Assembly: GCF_019739195.1 (NCBI RefSeq)
Contig: NZ_JAHHDS010000003.1
Coordinates: 1,302,001-1,366,000 of the forward strand
Direction of reading: 5' to 3'
Length of the DNA: 64,000 nt
Origin: Microcella sp.
GTDB lineage: Bacteria > Actinomycetota > Actinomycetes > Actinomycetales > Microbacteriaceae
The notes beneath the pieces are model-generated. The model saw nothing but the letters and a program-made list of their open reading frames with translations, had not been told where the DNA came from and did not search any database. A program made the translations under genes and the position numbers. Shown here piece by piece: positions 7,608-15,849 of the stretch (its first letter is position 1; each line of letters begins with the position of its first letter).

Positions 7608-8519
7608 TCAGGCTCGAGCGGCCCAGGCCGCGGCGATGCGACCGGCGACGCGCACGTTGTTGCGTGCGAGGTCGAGGTTGACCTCGAGACTGCGGCCCTC
7701 GCTCAGCTCGACGATGCGCCCGAGCAAGAAGGGAGTGACGGCCTTGCCACGGATGCCCTGTGCCTCGGCCTCGGCGAAGGCCGTCGCCAGCACGCGGTCG
7801 TGCTCGTCGCGATGCCACGCCTGTTCTGCGGGAATCGGGTTGGCCACGACGATGCCTTGGGCGTGCCCGAGCGCGTCGTGCGCCGCCATGACGTCGGCCA
7901 CCTGCTCGGGGCTGTCGACCGCCCAGTCGAGTGTGTAGGCGCTCTCGCGCAGCCAGAAGCTCGGGAACACCGTCGTGCCGAGCCCGATGACGGGCACCGA
8001 GTAGGTTTCGAGGCGCTCGAGCGTCGCCGCGATGTCGAGCACGCTCTTCACCCCGGCCGAGACGACCGTGATGGGTGTGACAGCGAGGGTCGAGAGGTCG
8101 GCCGACTCGTCGAAGGTCTCGCTCGCGCCTCGGTGCACGCCGCCGAGGCCGCCCGTCGCGAAGACGCGAATGCCCGCCATCGCGGCGAGATGCGCCGTCG
8201 CCGCAACGGTCGTCGCGCCGCTCGCCCCCCGCGCGGCGAGAATCGGCAGGTCGCGCACGCTCGCCTTGGCGAGGTCGTCGTCGGCGATGCGCCGCACTCC
8301 GTCGGCGTCGAGGCCGATGCGCGGCACCCCGTCGAGCACGGCGACGGTAGCGGGCGTCACGCCGGTCTCGCGCAGCATGCTCTCGAACTCGAGCGCCGCC
8401 TCGTGATTGCGCGGGCGCGGAAGCCCGTGACTGATGATGGTCGACTCGAGGGCGACGACGGGGCGGTGCTCGGCGAGCGCCGCGGCCACCTCGTCTGACA
8501 GTTGCAGGGCGGAGTTCAC
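7608..8519 (-). CDS. psuG: Pseudouridine-5'-phosphate glycosidase
   Basis: Splits pseudouridine 5'-phosphate into uracil and ribose 5-phosphate, completing degradation of modified RNA nucleosides. 303 aa, normal length. The N-terminal signature ALESTIISHGLPRPRN is clear, followed by GVPRIGLDADGV and the conserved ATGGLGGVHRGA and GTTVFPSFWLRES segments. The GTG start at 8519 follows TAGCCT by six bases, a leaderless arrangement. The TAG of that -10 box is also the stop codon of the upstream surface-protein gene. It forms an operon with psuK. Confidence 0.95.
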   Translation of the reverse strand: MNSALQLSDEVAAALAEHRPVVALESTIISHGLPRPRNHEAALEFESMLRETGVTPATVAVLDGVPRIGLDADGVRRIADDDLAKASVRDLPILAARGASGATTVAATAHLAAMAGIRVFATGGLGGVHRGASETFDESADLSTLAVTPITVVSAGVKSVLDIAATLERLETYSVPVIGLGTTVFPSFWLRESAYTLDWAVDSPEQVADVMAAHDALGHAQGIVVANPIPAEQAWHRDEHDRVLATAFAEAEAQGIRGKAVTPFLLGRIVELSEGRSLEVNLDLARNNVRVAGRIAAAWAARA

Positions 8520-8528
8520 CGCCTCAGG

Positions 8529-9848
8529 CTACCGGGCGCCTCTGCGCCGCCAAGCCGCGCCTCGGAAACCGACGAGCGCGAGGCCCGCGAGCAGCAGTGC
8601 TCCCGCGAGGGCCATCAGTGGAGGAGCCACCGCCGACGAGCCGGTCGAGGCGAGGGTGCCGTCCTCCGTGCCGCCGTCGGTACCACCGTCCGTGCCGCCG
8701 TCAGTGCCACCTTCGGTACCACCGTCAGTGCCACCGTCCGTGCCGCCTTCCGTGCCGCCGTCCGTGCCGCCGTCGATGGGATCCTCAGTGGGCGCGAGCC
8801 CTGCCCAGGCGAAGCCCTCCGAATCTGGCGGCACGTCGACCTGTGCTTCGCCATCACTTGCGGACCCCTCGGAATCGTAGGTCACCTCATTGCCTTCCGG
8901 CGCGTCGACCGTCACGTACCACTGCCCCGCATCCAGTTCTTCGACGTAGACCAGTCCGTCTTCGTCCGTGGTCAGGTCGTCACCGGTGGCCATCACGAGC
9001 GTCAAGGGGAGGCCGAATCCGGCGGGTGCCGCGTCGACCACCGGGTCGACCGAGACGCCGATGTTGGGCGCGGGCTGCTCGCCGTCGTCGACTTCTCCGT
9101 TGCGGTTGGTGTCGAACCAGACCAGCACGGCCATCTTCTGCGCACCCCGCTTCCCCGGCAGCTCTGCCGGGGGTCGAGGCCCCCGGGGAACCCGCGGAAG
9201 AGCGTTGAAGCCTGGAGGCATGGCCGCCGGGTCGATCGTGCTGAACGAGTCGATGCCCAGATCGGCTTTCACTGCCGCGTCTTCGAAAGAGTTCTGTTCA
9301 TCGAGATCAGCGAGAATCGAGCGCTGGGCACGCTGCTCGTCTTCGGTGCTGGCACCGGGGTTGTCCGAGCGCCACGCTTCCATTTCCCCGTCGTAGAACT
9401 CTTTGGCCGAGAGACGGCGGCAGAGTCCCAGCTCGGCATACTCGCCAGTCCCCCCATGGATCGCTTGTCCCGCCGGGCTCCAATTCAGTCCTTCGGTCCA
9501 GGTTCCATTCCGGCGCAGCACCGGCGGAATGATGTCTCCCCAGTCTTTTTGGTTGGCGGGGTAGTCGACCTCCGGGTCAAAGAGGGGGTGTTCCCCAAAT
9601 TGCTCGTCGTGGCTCATGTGGCCCGCATTGCCCGTCGCGCCCGCCGCGTTGGTGCTCACGGTGATGAGACGGTAAGGGTTCGTCACAGAGTTGGTGCGGT
9701 GGCAGATCGAGACCTTGTCGCTTCGCGGTGCACTGAGCGCACTAGGCGCGACGGCACCCGTGGCCGCGATGAGCGCCAGGACCAACGCCGTCGACATGAG
9801 CGCTCCCCCTCGGCGAATCGAACTGGGGTGAAGAAAGGTGGCACGCAT
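8529..9848 (-). CDS. LAxTG sortase-anchored surface protein with SdrD-like domain
   Basis: 439-aa cell-wall protein. It has a signal peptide at residues 1-40 (two Arg, then hydrophobic, ending near ALSA). A module beginning KVSICHRT contains NPYRLITV, GHMSHDEQFGEHPLF and DIIPP, a pattern I recall in other actinobacterial wall proteins. An SdrD B-like domain (VLVWFDTNRNGEVDDGE) comes next, then a DGGT/EGGT repeat of period four residues, then LASTG, a hydrophobic helix and a basic tail. LAxTG is the class E sortase motif of actinobacteria. GGAG six bases before the ATG supports the start at 9848. The repeat DNA (about 8659-8780) has period 12. Confidence 0.85.
   Translation of the reverse strand: MRATFLHPSSIRRGGALMSTALVLALIAATGAVAPSALSAPRSDKVSICHRTNSVTNPYRLITVSTNAAGATGNAGHMSHDEQFGEHPLFDPEVDYPANQKDWGDIIPPVLRRNGTWTEGLNWSPAGQAIHGGTGEYAELGLCRRLSAKEFYDGEMEAWRSDNPGASTEDEQRAQRSILADLDEQNSFEDAAVKADLGIDSFSTIDPAAMPPGFNALPRVPRGPRPPAELPGKRGAQKMAVLVWFDTNRNGEVDDGEQPAPNIGVSVDPVVDAAPAGFGLPLTLVMATGDDLTTDEDGLVYVEELDAGQWYVTVDAPEGNEVTYDSEGSASDGEAQVDVPPDSEGFAWAGLAPTEDPIDGGTDGGTEGGTDGGTDGGTEGGTDGGTDGGTDGGTEDGTLASTGSSAVAPPLMALAGALLLAGLALVGFRGAAWRRRGAR
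8659..8780. repeat. 12-bp tandem repeat inside the surface-protein gene
   Basis: About ten copies of a degenerate 12-base unit, CCGCCGTCNGTN on the plus strand, encoding alternating DGGT/EGGT. Copies differ mainly at third codon positions. Such repeats can gain or lose units in frame and so vary the length of the wall-spanning stalk. Confidence 0.75.
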
Positions 9849-9996
9849 GGGGCGCTCCGGACATAGGGCGAATGGTTTCGCAGAAAGAGAATCAAATTCA
9901 CCCTTGAGATGCAAGCCTCGCGCGATCGCCACATTCGTAATGCGACGACTGCGTCGCCCGCGCACCCGTGACGTGAACAGGCGACTTTCGATGATG

Positions 9997-10072
9997 TGGC
10001 GCGCCCGGAGAGACTCGAACTCCCAACCTTCTGATCCGTAGTCAGATGCTCTATCCATTGAGCTACGGGCGC
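9997..10072 (-). tRNA. tRNA-Arg (anticodon ACG)
   Basis: 76 nt including an encoded CCA. Acceptor stem GCGCCCG/CGGGCGC, anticodon loop CTACGGA (ACG), and T loop TTCGAGT are all present. It reads Arg CGN codons after deamination of A34. Confidence 0.95.
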
Positions 10073-10144
10073 ATGCCGACCTGAGTCGGCGGTGGTTGCC
10101 GGAGCAACCTTGCCAGCCTACCAGCGAGAAGCCGGGGCGTGGAG

Positions 10145-10234
10145 CGGAGACGGAGGGATTTGAACCCTCGGACCCCTTAACGGGGTCTCCACCTTAGCAG
10201 GGTGGTGCACTCGACCGGACTATGCGACGTCTCC
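10145..10234 (-). tRNA. tRNA-Ser (anticodon GCT)
   Basis: 90 nt with the long variable arm of class II tRNAs (a GACCCCGTTAAGGGGTC-type hairpin). Acceptor GGAGACG/CGTCTCC, anticodon stem-loop CCACC-CTGCTAA-GGTGG. The CCA end is not encoded, unlike the neighbouring tRNA-Arg. Confidence 0.95.
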
Positions 10235-10283
10235 TGGTGAAGCCGTACCTACTATAGTCGCCTGCCGCGAGGCCGCGGCGCAC

Positions 10284-11579
10284 TCAGTTGGCGACCGAGC
10301 AGGTGTAGTCGGCCGCCGTCTGACCCTGCACTCCTTCGAGCACTGCCGGGGGCGCTACCTCGATCGGCGGCAGTGACGGCTCGACCTCCGGCTCGACCTT
10401 GCCGGTCTTCGGCGGCGTGGTCGGCTCCGGCTCGGGCGTGGGCTCCGCCACCGGCGCGTTCGGGTCGAGTGTCGACCCGACACCGGTGTTGCCCTCTTCT
10501 AGGGCGAAGCGTTCGTCGTTGCGGATGCGCTCGAACAATGCCTCTGACTGTCGAGCCAGGGGCTGCACCTTGCCGAGGAACGGCTCTGCCGTGCCATACC
10601 GAGTGGGGTACTGCACGAAAACGATGTTCTCGATGGGCACGTTGCGCAAAGCCTGGGCCATCGACACCATCGTGTCGAGACTGACGAGGCTCGACGACAG
10701 CTGCATCGACGAGGTCGCGACCTGAGCCATGCCGTACAGCTTCGTGAAGTCGGTGAGAACGCCCTCGTTCTGCACCTTGCGCATGAGCGACGACAGGTAG
10801 ACCTGCTGGTTGCTGATGCGGCCCAGGTCGCTGCCGTCGCCGACGCCGTACCGGGTGCGCAAGAAAGCCAGGGCAGTTCGCCCGACAAGCGTGTACGTTC
10901 CCGCCGCAGGCAGGTCAAGGCCGGTGTAGCGGTCTTTGATGGGTCCGTCGACGCAGACGTCGACGCCGCCGACCGCGGTCGACAGCTGCGCGACCCCACC
11001 GAACGAGATGGCACCGGCGTAGGGAATCGACAGACCGGTCAAGTTCTCGACCGCGAGTACGACGCAGTTCAGCCCGCCGTACGACCAGGCGACGTTGATC
11101 GGCTGGGCCGACATGGCGCCTGAGGGGCGACCGCCCTCGGGGTCAGGGCACGACGGAATCGGAATGACCATGTCGCGGGGGATGCTGACGGCGACGGCCG
11201 ACTGCTGGTCTTCTGCGACGTGCACCAGAATGTTGACGTCGTTCAGGGTCGCCCCTCGTCGCGCGCCACCATCTGACTGGCCGGGCTCGTTGTCGATGCC
11301 GACAAGCAGAACGTTGAAGCCGCCCTCCCACTCGCCAACGGTCGGGATCACCCGGGGCTCTTCACCCTCGGCCGCCACCAGGTCGACGACGTCGATATTG
11401 GCGTTGAACTGAGCGACAGTGATCGCCGCGACCGACACGCCGCTCACGAGCACGACAGCCATCGCTCCGCCGAGAACGGCGAGAATTGTCGACCACGCAC
11501 GAGAGCGCTTGAGGCGCCCGTGGCGCACGGGAGCGGTCGGCAAAGAGCGGATTGTCCGATCGCGGATCGGTTCGCTCAT
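10284..11579 (-). CDS. LytR-CpsA-Psr (LCP) family cell-wall polymer ligase
   Basis: Transfers lipid-linked glycopolymers to peptidoglycan on the outer face of the membrane. 431 aa. It has a short basic cytoplasmic N-terminus, one membrane helix (about 30-52), then the LCP domain with NVLLVGIDNE, AVAVSIPRDMVIPIP, INVAWSYGG and FLRTRYGVGDGSDLGRISNQQ, which carries the conserved Arg and Asp residues. The C-terminal 80 residues are a Pro/Glu/Thr-rich linker ending TCSVAN. The start at 11579 is chosen because GGGGGA lies about five bases upstream and the helix is then correctly placed. It lies between two tRNA genes on the same strand. Confidence 0.93.
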   Translation of the reverse strand: MSEPIRDRTIRSLPTAPVRHGRLKRSRAWSTILAVLGGAMAVVLVSGVSVAAITVAQFNANIDVVDLVAAEGEEPRVIPTVGEWEGGFNVLLVGIDNEPGQSDGGARRGATLNDVNILVHVAEDQQSAVAVSIPRDMVIPIPSCPDPEGGRPSGAMSAQPINVAWSYGGLNCVVLAVENLTGLSIPYAGAISFGGVAQLSTAVGGVDVCVDGPIKDRYTGLDLPAAGTYTLVGRTALAFLRTRYGVGDGSDLGRISNQQVYLSSLMRKVQNEGVLTDFTKLYGMAQVATSSMQLSSSLVSLDTMVSMAQALRNVPIENIVFVQYPTRYGTAEPFLGKVQPLARQSEALFERIRNDERFALEEGNTGVGSTLDPNAPVAEPTPEPEPTTPPKTGKVEPEVEPSLPPIEVAPPAVLEGVQGQTAADYTCSVAN

Positions 11580-11616
11580 GTCGTCCCCCTGAGGCGTGCG
11601 TGAAGGCCATCTCGAG

Positions 11617-11701
11617 CGGAGGGCGTGGGATTCGAACCCACGAGACATTTCTGCCCACCAGTTTTCAAGACTGGCTCCATCGGCCGCTCGGACAGCCCTC
11701 C
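11617..11701 (-). tRNA. tRNA-Ser (anticodon TGA)
   Basis: 85 nt, class II tRNA. Acceptor GGAGGGC/GCCCTCC, anticodon stem-loop CCAGT-CTTGAAA-ACTGG, long variable arm, T arm CGTGGGTTCGAATCCCACG. CCA is not encoded. Confidence 0.95.
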
Positions 11702-11795
11702 TCGGATATCAGTCTTCCATCGTAACCGACAGCGACTCGATACCCCTGATCTCAGTGGCTATGCATCTGCCCACAACTCAGAGCGAGCATCCGTC

Positions 11796-12602
11796 TCAGA
11801 TCGTGGCGAGCGCCTGAGCGAGCCCGTTCTCGGTGTCGCGGCCCGTGACTTCTGACGCGACCGCGACGACATCGTCGGGCGCCTGCCCCATGGCGATGCC
11901 TCGCCCACCGTGCTGCACAGCCCACGAGAGCATCTCGATGTCGTTGCGCCCGTCGCCGATGCACACGACGTTCTCACCAGCGATGTCGAGCGCTGTGCGC
12001 ACCCGCTCGAGAGCGGTCGACTTGTTGACGCCGTCGGGGGCGATGTCGAGCCAGGCCGTCCAGCCCACGTTGTAGCTGACCTGGTGCAGGCCCATGAGCT
12101 CGACGACGGCGAGGAACTCCTCCATGGCGTGGCCGGGCGAGATAACGACGACGCGCGTGGCTGGCTCGGCGCAGAGTTCTTCGAACGGCACTTCTTCGCT
12201 CACGGCGCCGAGCGCACCGTCGGGGAACCAACCGGAGTACCGGTAGAGGCCCGTCTCGTCTTCGACGGCGTAGTTCGCGTGGCGCAAATGCGGGCGGATG
12301 CGCGTGAGCACTTCAGTGGGGTCGAAGGTCTCGACGTGGTGACGTCGGTAGCCCATGGGCGCATCGGGGTCGCGCTTGAGAAGAATGGCGCCGTTCGAGG
12401 CGACGACGTAGTCGGGCGTGATGTCGAGCCGGTCGAGCACGGGCAACGTCATCGCGACCGAGCGGCCCGTCGAGAGCATGACCTCATGCCCTGCGTCACG
12501 CACCCGGTGCACCTCGGCAACCACCTCGTCGGGCAGCGTGCCATCTTCGTGCAGCACCGTGCCGTCGATGTCGAGAGCGATGAGCATGCGCGGGCTCGTC
12601 AC
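11796..12602 (-). CDS. HAD-superfamily hydrolase (Cof type)
   Basis: Cytosolic phosphatase of HAD subfamily IIB, about 268 aa. Motif [14 protein letters not shown] gives the nucleophile Asp and the acid/base Asp. Motif II is MLSTGRS, and motifs III/IV are KSTALERV and [15 protein letters not shown]. The cap domain lies between. The substrate, probably a sugar phosphate or nucleotide, is not predictable. The GTG start overlaps the serS stop as GTGA, giving translational coupling. A longer upstream start would run into serS. Confidence 0.88.
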   Translation of the reverse strand: MTSPRMLIALDIDGTVLHEDGTLPDEVVAEVHRVRDAGHEVMLSTGRSVAMTLPVLDRLDITPDYVVASNGAILLKRDPDAPMGYRRHHVETFDPTEVLTRIRPHLRHANYAVEDETGLYRYSGWFPDGALGAVSEEVPFEELCAEPATRVVVISPGHAMEEFLAVVELMGLHQVSYNVGWTAWLDIAPDGVNKSTALERVRTALDIAGENVVCIGDGRNDIEMLSWAVQHGGRGIAMGQAPDDVVAVASEVTGRDTENGLAQALATI

Positions 12603-13864
12603 GACGGCACCTCGATGGTCTCGAGGCCTCGCAGGTAGGGCCGCAGCACCTCGGGCACGACGACCGAGCCGTCTGCCTGCTGATGCGTCTCGAGCAGCGC
12701 GACAAGCCACCGCGTCGTCGCGAGGGTGCCGTTGAGGGTCGCGACGGGGCTCGTCTTGCCGCTCTCGCCGCGGTGCCGCGTCTCGAGGCGACGGGCCTGG
12801 TAGGTCGTGCAGTTGCTCGTGCTCGTCAGCTCTCGATAGGCGCCCTGCGTCGGCACCCAGGCCTCGACGTCGAACTTGCGCGCGGCGCTCGAGCCGAGAT
12901 CGCCCGCGGCCGTGTCGATGACCCGGTAGGCGAGGCCGAGGCTCTGCAGCATGCCCTCCTGCAGCGCCAGCAGTCTCTCGTGCTCAGCCTCGGCGTCAGC
13001 CGGGTCGATGTAGCTGAACATCTCGAGCTTCTGAAACTGGTGCACGCGGATGATGCCGCGGGTATCTCTGCCGTAGCTACCGGCTTCGCGCCGGTAGCAG
13101 GTCGACCATCCGGCGTAGCGAAGGGGGCCGGCCGAGACGTCGATAATCTCGTCGGCGTGGTACCCCGCGAGGGCCACCTCGCTCGTGCCGGTGAGGTAGA
13201 GCTCGTCGTCGGAGAGGTAGTAGATCTCGTCGGCGTGCGCACCGAGGAATCCGGTGCCGCGCATGATCTCGGGCTTGACGAGCGTGGGCGTGATGAGCGG
13301 CGTGAACCCTGCCTCGAGTGCCGTGTCGAGCGCGTAGTTCATGAGCGCGAGCTCGAAACGAGCGCCGATGCCGGTCAAGAAGTAGAAGCGCGAACCCGAG
13401 ACCTTCACGCCCCGCTCGATGTCGATGGCCCGCAGCAGCTCGCCCAGCTCGACGTGGTCGCGCGGCGCGAAGTCGAACGCGGGCTTCTCGCCCACCTCCC
13501 GCAGCGTGACGAAGTCGTCTTCGCCGCCTGCCGGAACCCCGTCGATGATGACGTTCTGGATGCTCCCGACGACCTGCTCGAAGCGAACCTCGGCTTCGGC
13601 GGCCTCCGCTTGGGCAGCCTTCACGTCGGCGGCGAGCTGCTGCGCCTGCGCGACAAGGGCGGCCTTCTCGTCTTTCGGTGCGGCCGCGACGGTCTTGCCG
13701 AAGGCGTTCTGCTCGGCGCGCAGCGCCTCGAAAGCGGTGATCGCGGCACGGCGCTCAGCATCGGCGGCGATTGCGTCGTCGACGAGCTCGACGCTCGCCT
13801 GCCGTGCCTGCTGCGAGCGTCGAACGAGGTCGGGGTCATCACGCAGCAGCTGGGGGTCGATCAC
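12599..13864 (-). CDS. serS: Seryl-tRNA synthetase
   Basis: Charges tRNA-Ser (and tRNA-Sec where present) with serine. 421 aa. The N-terminal antiparallel coiled-coil arm (about 30-105) recognises the long variable arm of tRNA-Ser. The class II core shows [18 protein letters not shown] (motif 1), [22 protein letters not shown] seen in two parts around motif 2, and motif 3 near [15 protein letters not shown]. The start is GTG. It is the first gene of a two-gene unit with the HAD hydrolase. Two tRNA-Ser genes lie within 4 kb, an incidental but apt neighbourhood. Confidence 0.97.
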   Translation of the reverse strand: MIDPQLLRDDPDLVRRSQQARQASVELVDDAIAADAERRAAITAFEALRAEQNAFGKTVAAAPKDEKAALVAQAQQLAADVKAAQAEAAEAEVRFEQVVGSIQNVIIDGVPAGGEDDFVTLREVGEKPAFDFAPRDHVELGELLRAIDIERGVKVSGSRFYFLTGIGARFELALMNYALDTALEAGFTPLITPTLVKPEIMRGTGFLGAHADEIYYLSDDELYLTGTSEVALAGYHADEIIDVSAGPLRYAGWSTCYRREAGSYGRDTRGIIRVHQFQKLEMFSYIDPADAEAEHERLLALQEGMLQSLGLAYRVIDTAAGDLGSSAARKFDVEAWVPTQGAYRELTSTSNCTTYQARRLETRHRGESGKTSPVATLNGTLATTRWLVALLETHQQADGSVVVPEVLRPYLRGLETIEVPS

Positions 13865-13935
13865 GCCTCTAGTCTGGCACGCACTGGTTAACGCAAGCCC
13901 CCTGCTCTCAGGGCGCGATGCTCTACTCTGACCGC

Positions 13936-14943
13936 ATGAGCACCCCCGCTGCGGCGGCCACCAGCGAGAACCGCGCAGCTGACCGCGACCGCATCGCTAT
14001 CATCGTCAACCCGACGAAGGTTGACATGCGCGCCTTTCGGTCGGCGATCGCCGACGCGGAAGCGGCGGCAGGGTGGCGACCCTCGCTGTGGCTCGAGACA
14101 AGCGTCGACGACCCGGGTCAGGGCCGTGCTCGCGAGGCGATCGAGGCGGGCGTCAGCGCCGTGCTCGCCGCCGGTGGCGACGGCACCGTGCGGGCTGTCG
14201 CTGAAGGGTTGCTCGACTCGGGCATCCCGATGGTTCTCGTACCGTCAGGCACCGGTAACCTGCTCGCCCGCAACCTCGATGTGCCCATCGGGCGACTCAC
14301 CGACGCCGTGAGCATGGCCGCAGAGGGTGTCGACCAGGCCATCGACGTCGGCATCGCTGAGATCACACGCGCTGATGGCACGATAGAGAAGCATGCGTTC
14401 GTCGTGATGATCGGCATCGGTCTCGACGCCAAGATGATTAGTGCGACCAACCCCGAACTCAAGAAGCGCGTCGGTTGGCTCGCCTACGTCGAAGCTGTCG
14501 CCCGCATCGCCCGCGACGTCGACGCCGTGCGGCTGCGCTACACCCTCGACGCCAGTGCTGAGCGCTCGACGACCGTGCACACGCTGCTCATCGGCAACTG
14601 CGGCACCCTGCCCGGCGGCGTGCTGCTGCTGCCCGAAGCGCAGATCGACGATGGCCTGCTCGATGTCGTCGCCATGCGCCCCCGCAATCTGTGGGGGTGG
14701 ATGCGCGTGAGCTACGCCGTGGTCTGGGAGAACGGCGTGCTGCAGAGAAGCAAGGTGGGTCGGCGCATCATGGCCGCCGACAAGCGTGTGCGCGCCTTGC
14801 GCTACTTCCAGGGCCGCCACATGACTCTTGCCTTCGATGGCCCCGAAGACTTCGAGATCGACGGCGAAGAGATGGGGCAGGTCACGGCGATCGACGTGCG
14901 CGTCGCGCCCGCCTCGCTCGTGGTGCGTGTGCCGCGCAGCTGA
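13936..14943 (+). CDS. Diacylglycerol kinase family lipid kinase
   Basis: 335-aa lipid kinase of the DagK/YegS type, acting at the inner face of the membrane. The ATP-binding motif [15 protein letters not shown] and the downstream [13 protein letters not shown] are complete. The C-terminal beta domain includes [13 protein letters not shown] and the closing FEIDGEEMG. Its role could be diacylglycerol recycling or phosphatidylinositol mannoside-type lipid synthesis; sequence alone does not decide. The start at 13936 follows TACTCT by six bases, so the mRNA is probably leaderless. It is divergent from serS, and its stop lies 3 bases from the stop of the convergent HNH gene. Confidence 0.9.
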   Translation: MSTPAAAATSENRAADRDRIAIIVNPTKVDMRAFRSAIADAEAAAGWRPSLWLETSVDDPGQGRAREAIEAGVSAVLAAGGDGTVRAVAEGLLDSGIPMVLVPSGTGNLLARNLDVPIGRLTDAVSMAAEGVDQAIDVGIAEITRADGTIEKHAFVVMIGIGLDAKMISATNPELKKRVGWLAYVEAVARIARDVDAVRLRYTLDASAERSTTVHTLLIGNCGTLPGGVLLLPEAQIDDGLLDVVAMRPRNLWGWMRVSYAVVWENGVLQRSKVGRRIMAADKRVRALRYFQGRHMTLAFDGPEDFEIDGEEMGQVTAIDVRVAPASLVVRVPRS

Positions 14944-14946
14944 TAG

Positions 14947-15849
14947 CTAGCAGCCGCTGAGCACCTGGGTGAGAACTGTGCGATCGTCGCTCGGCACCGA
15001 CAGACGGTACTCAACGAGCACTTTGGTGAAGATCGTCACGTACACGCAGTGCGCGTCGCGGTTCGGGGGCATCCAGGATGCGGGGCCCGACGCCGATTTC
15101 TCCTGGTTGGCTTGCCCGCTCACCGCCAGGAGGTTCAGAGGATCGTTCGCGAAGTCCTGTCGTTGCTCTGTTGTCCAGGTGCTCGCGCCGTTGTCCCAGG
15201 CCCATGCGAGCGGCACGACGTGGTCGATCTGGACCAAGACAGACGTGTCCGCCCCAGACACAAAGGTCATGGCGTCGCCGGAGTATGGATCAATCAGGCC
15301 GCCCCTTAGCACCTTGCAGCCATTCGAGTCGCTCTTGATCATGACGTCGCTCAGGTCCCGCCGCAGGATGTCGTTACGGGTGTCACAGCCATTGCGGTCG
15401 GAGTCGTACCAGCTCTGTCCGAACAGGGTGCGGTCGTACCCGACTACATTGCCCGCGGCGGGTTCGTCGAGAGTCGCAAGGGCGCTCAAGAGCGCTGAGG
15501 CATCGCTTGACTCAGAGGGAGGCGCCGCCGGTGTCGGAGGGCGCTCAGGAGGAGCGACACTCTCCGGCGGACCCGTCGGGTCGGAACGATCCGGAGAAAT
15601 CGAACCCACCACGATGGGCGCAGCCTGACCCGTTATCGACAGGCCCCACGCCAGAAGTGCGACGAGAGCGACGAGGGCAGCCATTCCTGCCGCACCCAGT
15701 ACCACGCCGTGCACAAAGCCCAGGCCGTGCCACCAGGACCTACGCGGTTCGCCAGAGCGGCCCGGGGGGAAGGGGCTGTGCGAGGCGGGGCCTGGCGGCC
15801 GTGAGCGCCCCGGCGGGCGCGGGGGGCCTGAGCCCATCGGCGACGTCAC
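14947..15849 (-). CDS. Membrane-anchored HNH nuclease (DUF1524/GmrSD-C type)
   Basis: About 300 aa. It has a Pro/Arg-rich N-terminal tail (1-40), one membrane helix (about 41-72), then a Pro/Ser linker and a C-terminal HNH domain (about 125-300). Nuclease residues are visible in IDHVVPLAWAWDNGA (His pair), DPLNLLAVSGQANQEK (Asn and Lys) and a closing Cys. The helix orientation, with a basic tail inside, puts the nuclease outside the membrane. DUF1524 proteins of this type are often secreted in actinobacteria. The GTG start overlaps the upstream gene's stop as GTGA, so it is translated with the tubulin/VWA operon. The alternative start ATG is four codons later. It lacks the ParB-like GmrS half. 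Confidence 0.8.
   Translation of the reverse strand: MTSPMGSGPPRPPGRSRPPGPASHSPFPPGRSGEPRRSWWHGLGFVHGVVLGAAGMAALVALVALLAWGLSITGQAAPIVVGSISPDRSDPTGPPESVAPPERPPTPAAPPSESSDASALLSALATLDEPAAGNVVGYDRTLFGQSWYDSDRNGCDTRNDILRRDLSDVMIKSDSNGCKVLRGGLIDPYSGDAMTFVSGADTSVLVQIDHVVPLAWAWDNGASTWTTEQRQDFANDPLNLLAVSGQANQEKSASGPASWMPPNRDAHCVYVTIFTKVLVEYRLSVPSDDRTVLTQVLSGC

Noticed and set aside
8659-8780. Intergenic minisatellite or CRISPR
   Set aside because: Period 12 and in frame with the surface-protein gene; it encodes a DGGT stalk.
9997-11701. Prophage or island attachment at the tRNA genes
   Set aside because: No integrase, and no repeated tRNA 3' end was seen nearby; the genes between the tRNAs are housekeeping.
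14947-15849. Type IV restriction enzyme GmrSD
   Set aside because: Only the C-terminal HNH-type domain is present, with a membrane helix in front; the ParB-like GmrS part is missing.
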